NCBI GenBank assembly: GCA_005223375.1
Contig: RXOD01003995.1
Location: 1-32,349 of the forward strand
Direction: 5' to 3'
DNA length: 32,349 bases
From: Amoebophrya sp. AT5.2
Lineage: Eukaryota > Sar > Dinophyceae > Syndiniales > Amoebophryaceae
The position numbers were made by a program, and so were the translations under genes. How positions within the stretch are numbered: the first letter of the stretch is position 1; each line of letters opens with the position of its first letter. The notes under the pieces are model-generated. The model did no database searches. It saw only the letters and a list, made by a program, of their open reading frames with translations, and was not told where the DNA came from. Shown one piece after another: positions 20,428-30,500 of this stretch.

Positions 20428-21984
20428 ATGATGCTTCAGCCGCCTTCGTGGAACCCCATGATGCCACCGGCGGGCGGACCTCCCAATCCCTACGGCGCGC
20501 CTCCACCGATGATGAACAACTTTCCTCCGCCTCCTTCCTACCCCGGCGGGGGCGGCTACAACGCGGGCGGCGGTGGTCCGCCGGGTGGCAGCAACGGCGG
20601 GGGCGGAAACATGGGCGGTGGTGGGTCCTACGGTGGCGGGGGCAACGGCGGGGGCTTCGGCGGTGGCGGTAACATGATGAACCACGGAAACGGGGGTGGC
20701 GGCTACGGGCACGGCGGGGGTGGCGGCAACAGCATGAACCCGCACATGGGAGGTGGCGGAAAAGGCAAGTCGAACTACGGCGGGGGAGGGAAGGGGGGCG
20801 GAAACATGAACATGAAGGGCGGAGGAGGTGGGAAGTCAGGTGGCAAGATGAGCAAAGGCGGCGGAAAAGGAGGAAAATCAGGCGGGAAGGGCGGAAAAGG
20901 GGGTGGCGGGAAGGGAGGCAAAGGAGGAAGTACAACTATTTCAATTTCTGGTTTGCTTCCCCTTCCGCTTCTGATCGTTCGAGAATGTAGATGGATACTG
21001 ATATACGAACATGAGCAAGATGATCTTCGACATTCGGATTTATCCAGCTCGCTGTAGTTCGCTTTCCGGTTGCACATTATGGACGAGATTCCAACACACA
21101 CAGAATCACATGGCAAGGGCGCGCCGAGGAGATATGACAACTACTACGACCAGGAGGAGGAGGAGGTGCTCGACTGCGCGGGAGAAGCCCAGGAAACAGG
21201 TACTGAAACCAATGAATACAACTACGACCACCACTACGTCTACTAACAAGTAATGCCAATGCCAATGCCTGCAACTAGAACCAACTTACTACAAGCACAA
21301 GAACTGCGAAGGAACTACAACTTCATCTACATGGCCTTGGGCTATGACCTGTAGGTGTAGTCTATCTCCTACTGCTACCATCGATTCACAGAAGAGGAGA
21401 TGATTGACATGACCAACATGGTGTACGACAACGCGGACTTTTTTTTTCGGATATCTTGTAGTCGTACACAAACTTGGCGACTACATCTCGAGATCGGGAT
21501 GTTTTGGTTTTCGTTTCTCGAAGATCGCGCTGGGTTGGAAACGTTGTGGTTCTACTGGTAACCACAACGATTGTAGAGTTACAGGTCGGGGCTCGGTGGA
21601 TATTCCTGGATCTCGTTGAGGTCGATCGCCATCGCGAGCTCCAGAGCCGCCAAAGTTCGTCTCCGCGTCCGCCGCGTGGTGCTTCCAGGTCCGCAGCTCG
21701 ACGGACTTGGATCCGCCACCTGGCGGAAATGAAATCGAAAGCCGAAAACGCCAACTGAAACTGTCGCGTTTGACTAATTTGCACCTTCATAATGATAATT
21801 CACAGAAGAGGAGATGATTGACATGACCAACATGGTGTACGACAACGCGGACTACGATGCCAGCGAGCAGCACTCGAAGAACGCGGAGGAAATTCGCTCC
21901 AAGCTGGTGTTTGACTTCTGGAACAGTGAGGGGAGTCCCACGGAGGGCGATGACTCCACGAAAGACGCCGTGGCAGGAGCATAA
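20428..21984 (+). CDS. Gly-rich protein with acidic C-terminus, function unknown
   Basis: Exons 20428-20929, 21104-21199 and 21806-21984 join in frame to 258 residues ending in TAA. Residues 1-30 are Pro/Met-rich (MMLQPPSWNPMMPPAGG). About 30-167 consist of Gly repeats with Asn, Tyr, Lys and Met (GGGGNGGGFGGGGNMM, later GGKGGKSGGKGG). The last 90 residues are acidic and non-repetitive: RRYDNYYDQEEEEVLD, EEEMIDMTNMVYDNADYDAS and LVFDFWNSEGSPTEGDD. Gly/Asn/Lys-rich tracts of this type are common in RNA-binding and condensate-forming proteins, but no RRM or other folded domain is seen, so no function is assigned. Both donors are GTAC and both acceptors ACAG. The first bases of the last exon, with the acceptor, occur a second time inside intron 2 (see the 56-bp repeat). 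The last two exons are supported by frame and by conservation of both repeat copies. Confidence 0.7.
21384..21439 (+). repeat. 56-bp direct repeat, copy 1 (inside intron 2)
   Basis: It is identical to 21798-21853. It covers the intron end ATTCACAG and the first 48 bases of the last exon (reading EEMIDMTNMVYDNAD). After the repeat it runs into a poly-T tract (21440 on). If this acceptor were used, the frame would stay open to a TAA about 120 bases after the repeat, giving a different C-terminus. Confidence 0.92.
21798..21853 (+). repeat. 56-bp direct repeat, copy 2 (genuine start of last exon)
   Basis: The second copy continues into the long acidic reading frame that ends at 21984, so it is the likelier functional acceptor and exon. 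The two copies are 414 bases apart with a 358-base insert between them. The insert contains a 9-bp inverted repeat, GTTGTGGTT/AACCACAAC (21543-21551 and 21560-21568). Confidence 0.9.
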
Positions 21985-24519
21985 ACCCGTGTTTTAAAGC
22001 TAAGGAGACGGTACTTCTACATCAACTGTTCAGGAGAGTACAGCCCATGTTAAAGTCAATTGGCGTCGGGCAGATGTTGTTGCGTTCGTCTTTAGCGCCA
22101 TCAACTCAAACGCCAACTTATGTCCTCTGATGCTGATGTTTAAAGCGAAATAGTCATCGTGAAGTAGATTCAAACGACCGTAGACATTGAAATTGATATT
22201 GACTCACTCGACTCTATAAAGCAGATTTTATTCGATTCTATTGACGACAAAGAATTTTTGATTCGGTTATTATTGACTTTGACTCATGGGGGTAGAACAA
22301 GTGCGAGGAGGACTCGAAGACTCGACTTGTTTTACCTGGGGAAATAGCGAACGGTAGGAAAAAAGTGTGTTTTTTGAAATGGCACGAAACTAGTACTAGG
22401 CTTCCGTGCTACAACAACGAGAAGGAGTAGAACCTGAACAAAACACTGTACATTCTCGGCTGGGGAAAAGGGAATACACTGCAGCTAGTCTGAGCATGGG
22501 TACTTGAACTTGACTTCAAGAAACGGATATTCAATGCACTATGTTGAGCATTCACCTAGCTAAGTTAAAGTTGTCCTTTAAAGATAATGTCTACCGCTCT
22601 CGTTGTTCGACCACGTATGTCTAGACCTAGAGTTTCTTCATATATAGAGTAGACTACCTAGTCTCGTGTAAGTGTGGTTCGAAGCTAGCCCGTGAATTCA
22701 CCAGCGACATAGAGTAGACTCAAAAGTCAAGGATCAGAATCGAACGAAGACTCGTCGCAGCACTCGTCTCCATCGGAAACCAAAGATGTTTTCGGAAATG
22801 TCGCGAGCAGCTCGTTAAGACCGTGGCGGCAGCATGGTGTAAGCGTTTCGAAATACGTCTCCGAAAACCCATCAAAAGTGAATTGCACCATTCCGCGTTG
22901 GAGCCTGCACAACCTGTCACGACCAGCGAAATAGAAATGTTGGGAAAAAAGGTACTGAAGGTACCGGTACCACAACCAGGTCCAGGACAGTTACGAGTAC
23001 TAGAGAAGATCGCGGACGCTGACGCAGCTTCATAATTTGTCGGAGGACGACTCCAGTGCTGTGTATTGATGTAAATACACCGAAGCAGCGAGGTTTACCA
23101 TGACCTGCTAGGGAGCAAAATGGAGTCGTGGTGTAGGTGTCGTGCTGGTTTCGCTTTCATGAATTTTCGCACGCCGATAGAGCAGCATGATAAGAAACGT
23201 GTCGCGGCACGACTGAACCTCATTGCAACTTTTTCTGGAAGAACGGAAACGTACACCAACGAACCATCAGCGACGATTCCATACCGGTTTTAATCGTTGA
23301 CATTCCCTTCACGTGGAGGCGTGCCCAATGAATTGCCTACGTAGGTCGCACAGCCAAATGCACAAGTCGAGATTTTTTAGGTAGATTAGAGAAGCAGGAG
23401 AGGAGTAGAAGCCGCAATTCGTGAAAGATGACTGAACCTGATGCAAAGCACTAGACTAGGACTAGCGCCTCTACCTCTACTTGGTGACAAACGTATAAAC
23501 GTTTTCTTGTTCAGCGGACACTTGATAAAATTCTCCCTCAACTGACTACTTCTCCTATACGACTCAGGGTCAGGAGCAACATTGTTTGATCATACAACGA
23601 GTAGATCAACTTGATGGACGCACCACTACCGAAGCAACTCGAAAAGCTGCGTAAGTCAAGCGACGATGATGAGACGATAATCCGCACCAGGGTGAAGATT
23701 CATTTCTTTGGGCACTTATCAATGAACAACCAAACGAAACGTACCCTTTACAGGAGCTGTTCCATGAGAAACAAAAAGATCTGTCACGACCGGCGTGGGC
23801 GTGGTACTAGTGGTACTGTGGCTCCCTTGGGGCAGCACCAGGAGTGGAGCCATGTACTTGCCGATTATGCCTCAACGTTGATCTGATTCGCTGTTTCGCA
23901 CCGCGCTGCATTCAGTGCATCAGACTCAGAGTGTGGTGATATTGTTTTGAAGCGTGTGATCGGGCGACGCCAGCCGAAAGAAACGATGATCACTCAATGG
24001 ATTTCCTTTTTCGTTCTAAACTTCCTGAAGTGCTGGGCGTCTCCACACGACGTCGTCTCCGTGCGACATGCGCGTGGTGAAGATATTTCACTTACTCATG
24101 AATTCCAGAATTTATCATCGTCCGGATCGATTCAGATGTTAAAGCACCGCGCCTAGCCCTAGTATGAAGGATTTGGATTCGTACGAGGACGACGTGCATG
24201 CAATGAATTCAATTACCATCTGCACGTGCACAGGTTCGCAGTGAGTCGGCGGCCGCACGAAAAGGTGTATACACAACTTTAGAACGAACAACATCACACA
24301 ACTGCACAGTTCTGATAGCTGCGACGAATTCGAGTCGCGCTCGCGGCACCGATATCTTACTACGATACTCATACATGGATACTTCCGCCAAGTCTAAGTA
24401 TGAAATGCAACGGATGTAAATCCGCGAAGCTAAATGTATGTAGACGTGGAGCACTTTGAAGAAGCGGGTGGCAGCGACGACTTACGACTTACGATCAGCG
24501 ACCACGACACAACTGCGAC
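21985..24519. other. Gene-poor region of 2.5 kb
   Basis: No supported gene. Open frames at 22823-23035 and 23947-24156 have no ATG start. A 90-codon frame from the ATG at 23614 to 23886 is basic and shows no domain. No tRNA or rRNA was recognised on either strand. Base composition is more A+T-rich than in the coding parts. It probably holds the 3' UTR of the Gly-rich gene, the 5' UTR and promoter of the helicase gene, and possibly unrecognised exons or a non-coding RNA. Confidence 0.45.
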
Positions 24520-27500
24520 ATGGCATCGTCCGGATATCAGCGGCCGGGTGGCTACCCTCCCGCCCCGGAAACCGCTCTGCACCGTGTGACTGCCCCCTAT
24601 CCTCCACAACAACACCATGTTGCGCTTGCGGTTGCACCTCCCCCGGCAGCTGGCGGCCACGCACACTATCAGTATCCGTATGCACACTACCCAGCACACG
24701 CTGCCCCTGCGACGCAACCGCAGCACGCCCAGACTGCTCAGCAGCAGGCGCACTACGTCTACAGTGCCACCCACGACCCGCAGCACGTGGCTCAGCATCA
24801 GCATCACCATGGCTTAGTCTACGCCGGCGCGCCAGCACCGGGACCAGCAGCCACCCCCGCAGCGCCGCACCACCATCCGGCGCATCATGTCTACGCGCCT
24901 CCCCACGGGCATCCGGCGCACCACGTGCAGCACCACTATGCGCCAGCGCATCCTGCAGCTCAGCAGGCGCACCATCACGCGCACGCCTATGCGCAGCATG
25001 CTATCGCGCATCAATTTCATCAGAAAGCGGCTCCTCCAAGCGCAGCCGCGCATCGACAACCGCCGCATGGCTCAAGTACTATGTGGTACAATCACGACCG
25101 CAGCTCGGCAATGAACACAGGGGCTTACACAAGCGAAGACTCCTCGTCGCTGGACAAGTTGTTCTCGGATTTGGACGCGGAGACGGAGAGGTCTGAGGGC
25201 GGCGAGTCCTCGGACTATATGCCTCTCGCGGCAGCGCCGTTGCCCGCCGCTGCCGCGCAGGGCGGGCAAAAAGCGAAGAGGAAGAAGGGCGAGCTAAAGC
25301 AGCCGGTGCTGCCGAAGGAGTGGCTAACCGGAGGAGGGGAAGCCACTTCAAGCGCGCAGCCGATCGTTCAGTTGTACGAGCCTTCGGCGCAGTTCGACCC
25401 TGATACTCGGCGCCACCAGGGACAGCACGGGCACACGGCCCCGGGATTCGGCGGCCCGGACCCAGCAACAGCTGACAGGAACGCTTCGCGGATGGGTGGC
25501 GCCCCAGGGTTTTACGGCGGCGGACCACCTGCACCCGCTACGCCCGCATACTATCAACATCATGGTCTCCCTGGCCCTGCCGCCGTTTCGGCGCCGCCAT
25601 TGTACGACACTCATCACCAGCTCCAGCAACACGAAGCTGAGCACGCCGCTTTTGGCTTTCCGCACACAGGCACGGAACGAGCGCCGCGGCCTCCGTCGGT
25701 GCCGAAAGGAGGTAGCAAGAAGAAAACCGGAATTGCGGGCTCTACGTCTGCATCTGCAGCAAGCGCGGCAAGGAGTAATCCTCCCGCTCCCGCGTTCGTT
25801 TCCGCATCCGCGGGTAGCAACTTCTCGAAGGGCGCGGGAGCAACAGGCACCGGCGCCGCCGGCACCTCCTCGAGCAGTCGCGCCGCGGCCAACAAGCTGA
25901 AGTCTGCCGAGGTGCATGTGAAGCACTACCCGGACAGCGACAGGCTTTCCGGGAGCTGGCCCTACCCGCAGATCGTGTTTAACGAGAAAACCATTCTGTC
26001 CACCTACGCCGCGGTCTCGACGACTATCCGGCAGCGCGCCAAGAAGTTCCGTGTGGACGAGAATACTTTCTCAGAGAATATCTCTGCTGCGCGCGCGGGC
26101 GGGGCGCAGCAGGAGTTTTCCATGGTGCTTGTAACCGAGGTCGAGTCGAAGCCGGGAGCCAACGACAAGATAGAATCCCTGAAGAAGGGCTTCCGCGGTT
26201 CGGGCGCGAGCAAAAAGGTCGCGAAGGCTACAGCTGTGAAAGCTTTCCTCGAGTTCATGGGCCAACAGTCCGGCTACGTGTCCGAGGCGGACCGCCTGCA
26301 GCTGACGACTGCCGCCATTTCGACGATGATTTCCACCGAAAAGGGCGGGCGCGCCGTGAACGTGAGGACGGCGGCCACGGAGTACTACACCTCGTGGGTG
26401 TACGACGAGGAGGAGGGCCGCGAGGTCGAGCTGATCACCGCCGACATGCGCTTTCCCGCGGGGAACGCCGCGCGCAACAAAAACCAGCAGCAGCTGCAGA
26501 TGTTCGTCGGCGGCTTCAACCCACATCAGCAGATGCCGATGAATGCTTCTCACGAGGTCCACCCGCCGGTCAGCGGCGACGGACTCACGAAGGAATCCGC
26601 ACAACTGTCTATGGCGGGACCAGGTGGTGAGCAGTGCCTAAGTGGTATACATAGTAAAATTTTTTTGGGGGCCCTTCCGGGGCCTCTTTGGTGGTCCTCA
26701 GACGAGGCCTGTAGTAGGAGGAATGGCCGCGGCTTTTCGCGGTCGGCAGGCCTGGCGCTGGCACTCCTGTAGCTGTACGTGTACCCTATAGCCGACAAGC
26801 AATCCATCGCCACCCTAGAGGACGCCCTCTTCGGCCCTACTTTCAGACTTTATCACTACTGTAGCCAGTGGCTATCCACGACCATTTTCGTCTACCTGTC
26901 AATGTCTCATCTCCCGACGCCACGTCCTACCCCCCACAATGGGGCATCTCTGAAACCCACCGGCGCTTCGCCTTCGCGCCGCGCGGTTCAGAGCGCCTTG
27001 ACGCACTCGCCGTCGCCACCCAACTACGGAACGTGTTGCCTAGTACTTACGAATTCATCCCTACTTACCAGCTGGTCCGACCATACTGTCTGCGCTTGTG
27101 AAGCTGTACAACGGGATTCTGGTGTCGAGCAGCGAGGACCGAGCAATCGTGGAGATGGCCGGGCGGACGACAAAAGCAGGCATGAAAAAGTTCGCGAAGC
27201 AAGTTGCCGCGACGAACGCCGCGAACATGCGCAGCTGTCTTTCCGCGAATACCGCAGGAACTGCAGGCGCGAACGCTGACGAGCTGGCGGAGCACGGCGG
27301 GGGTGGTCATCTAGGAACAGAAGAAGGCGGTGAGGCCGGCGACGCCTCTGGTGCGGGTTCAACATCCGCCGGAGCAGCCAGTGGCGTGGCTTCCGCTTCG
27401 GGAGCACCCCTCCCTCTGGCTGGTGGACAAGCAGCGGGCGCGGCGCCGGCCGCCACACAGGGCGGTAGTGTTTTGTTTTCCCATTCTGACATCGACTACT

Positions 27501-30500
27501 GGGCCATGATCACGTCGCAGCGCCACGTGCGCATGCAGGAACGTCACACCGCGATCGTGGCACGGCGGTTTGCAGGTCGCATCATCGACGTCGAGATCGA
27601 ACGCTTCAACATATGTCAAGCCGATATTCGCCAGACACTGCCGCTAAAGCTCGATGACAGTTTCTTCAAGCAGGTGGACCTTGTGAATCATGTTGGTGAG
27701 CAGGAGGAGCGTTCATCGGCGCCGGGACTCGAAAACGACGCTCTTTATTTCGGGGGTTCCGGGAGTGCCTCGCTGCGAAGCACAGGTATGGCCGCGGGTG
27801 GGCGGGGGCAGCCCGCCCCTGGGTTTGGCTGTTCGCTCGCGCCGAAGGCAATGTCGAGCGAGCCGCTGCCGGGGCCAGGGACTCGGACCTTCGGCAGTGG
27901 AGGAGGACCGGGCGACCGAACGTCGTCGGCCTCTCTGGCAGCGCAGCTGAAGACTTTCAACTACTGCTGCCGCATTGTGTGGCCAGACCGCACGGTGGGG
28001 CCGCGCTGCGCAGCGGAGACGAAGGCTATCGCCAAGGCAATTGCCGCGGAGGCGATGCTGCAGAAAGTCGGGCTGCTTTCTACCGGAAACGATGCGCAGC
28101 TGGAGAAGCTCGCGCGGCTGTTGCAGCAATACTTCATCGAAAATGTGAGCAGTAAGTCCGCAAAAGCTCAGCTGGAAGGCAACGGGGAGATGAAACGCCC
28201 TCTGGGCGTCGGTGCTGCTGTTCCTGCAATACTACCCGTGGGCGTGGACAAGCTTCTCAATCTGCGCTATAGTTCCACACCTGCCGGAAGCGGATCTTCA
28301 TCGTCTGCTTCAACTCAGCAGCAACGCCTTTCTCCAACTACGAAAAATGCAACTTCTGCGACGCCGGGGGGAGCATCTGGTGTCTACGCCTACGGCGGCA
28401 TCGGCTTCGGCTTTGCGCCAGAGCACGCGACCAACGTCGACCCGACGGTCAACCACCACACGCACACGAGTCCAGCTCTTCTTGCCGGCGTGGACCCATC
28501 GGGTTCGGCACAAGCTCCAAGTAGCGGAATTACCATCGAGATTCTGCTTCACGAGCTCGAGAAGGTCGAGCCGGATTACTGGGATTTGGTCCTCCCTGGC
28601 ATGTTCCGGCAATTCCGGGACGATTGGACCTTGCTAGAGTGGTGCCGGACGAGGCTGCCGACGGGTCTGTGGCTGGCGCTGCTCGAGCAGAGTGTTTGGC
28701 TGGCGCAACCATGGGCCGAGGAAAACTTCCACTACCTGTGTCTGCAGCAAATCCATGCCTACGACGAGGTGGACGAGCCAGAGGTTAGCGTCGCGCCGCC
28801 AGAAAACCGAAATCTGGCCGGGGACCCGCAGAACGGAATCGAGGCTGCGGAGAGCAGCAGGCTTGTTGGAGGAGAGCACGAAGCAGGTGAAGAATGTGAC
28901 TCACCTTCGGGGGCCAGTGGCTCCAGCAGCGACAGGGACAGCGATGGCTCTTCGTCAGAGAGCGACGCAACCGAAAACGATAGCGGCGAGGACGAGGAAC
29001 CGGCTAACCTGTGGGAATCCCTCGCCGCTCCTTCTGAATCCGAGAAAAAAAAGAAGGCAAAGAAGAAGGCAGTCATCGTAGACGCCTGGTCCTTCCTGAA
29101 TGAGGATGATGATGGCGACGACGATGACGAAGACGAGGACCCCGCCCCCGCGGATGCCGAGGTAGTAGAATCGACGCAGAAGCCGCGCAAGGAAAAGAAG
29201 AAGAAATCTTCCTCCAGCAGGGCTGCGAGGACGCGAGACAGGCTGGACGCGTTGTTCGGGAAAAATCCATCGGCTGCTGCAGTCGCGACGTCCTCTAGTT
29301 CGCAGATGAGGAATCCATATGGTGCGCCCGATATGCTATCTTCGAAGAAAGCCAAGCGCGTCGTGTTTCCCTCGCGGGCCTGCGCCGTCTACGCGCAGAA
29401 GTGGCTCTCGTTCCTCTTTCTTGAGGAGTACAGCTCTTACACGCGTGCGTTTGAGGACCCCGGCCCGATCCTGGTGAAGATCATCGAGCGCTCTTTCCCG
29501 CAGATGCGGCTTCTGTTCGACCGGTCCCAAGCCGCGCAGCGGCGCAGTGGCTCCGGGCCGGTGTTGCTCGAGGGGGACTTCATCCTCATCCAGCAGCGGC
29601 CCGCGATCGTGACCAAGGTGAAGGAGGACAAGAAGGGCCTGCTGAAGCAGAGCCAGGCGGCGAGCGAGTCCACCACGCTGGCGCTGACCAACGGCGGCGT
29701 CGGGGGCGCGCACGACAGCACGATCCTGTTCGGCGCGGCCGCCATGGCGCAGCAGCAGCTCGCGCTCCAACAGGCGGAGCTGGCCAATCCGAACATGTCC
29801 GTGGCGAGCATCCGGCTGCTGGACATGCAGGCGAACGACAAACTGATTTTCTGCGACGACGAGTACCACTGCTTCATCAACCAGTTCGGCAGCAACGTGC
29901 CCCTGAAGCGCTCGCTAAAGGGGGTGAAGTCGTTGACGCACTTTCCGGCAAAAGAGTTCGACGCGACGCTGCCGCAGGGATTCGCAGACTGGCTGCGGGA
30001 AATCGTGCTGTGTCCGCGAGAAGCAGACCGCGCAGCCGCAAGCGCCAGGATGGAAGAGCTATGCGTACAACTCGTCCCGTTGTTTTGTCGCGATTTATGG
30101 TGATTTATGCATCACTGGTACAGGTACAGATGTGACGATGCTCTCCTGACATCCTGCTCTGATCGCGTTTGTGTCGAGGAAGACAGCTCGTCGAAAGTAG
30201 AAAACTAAACTCGTGGTCGTGTTTTTTAGCTTTCAGTCTTCCAGGTCAAAACCAACGAACAAAGCCGAAACATCATCGCACAGTCCGCCTCCATTCCGCT
30301 GCCTGCCATCCGGCCGCCGAACTACGTCCAGCCCACGTCCATCGACCCTGACCTCTCGCAGCTCCGCGCAACCTACAGTGCCTCGCAGCGGGAAGCCATT
30401 TCAAAGTCTTGGAAGCGCCGCTTTTCCATGATCCAGGGGCCCCCGGGAACGGGTAAAACTGTTTGCGCCGCTTCTCTAGCGGCCATGTGGGTGCTCAGTC

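Noticed and set aside
23614..23886. 90-codon ATG-started frame in the gene-poor region
   Set aside because: No domain, no conserved-looking segment and a composition like the surrounding non-coding DNA; a chance frame is as likely.
30237..30241. Alternative acceptor TTTCAG at 30231-30236 for the helicase intron
   Set aside because: It requires a phase-1 donor that I could not find before the stop at 30101; TTTTTTAG at 30222-30229 with the GTACAA donor at 30065 keeps the frame. The choice remains tentative.
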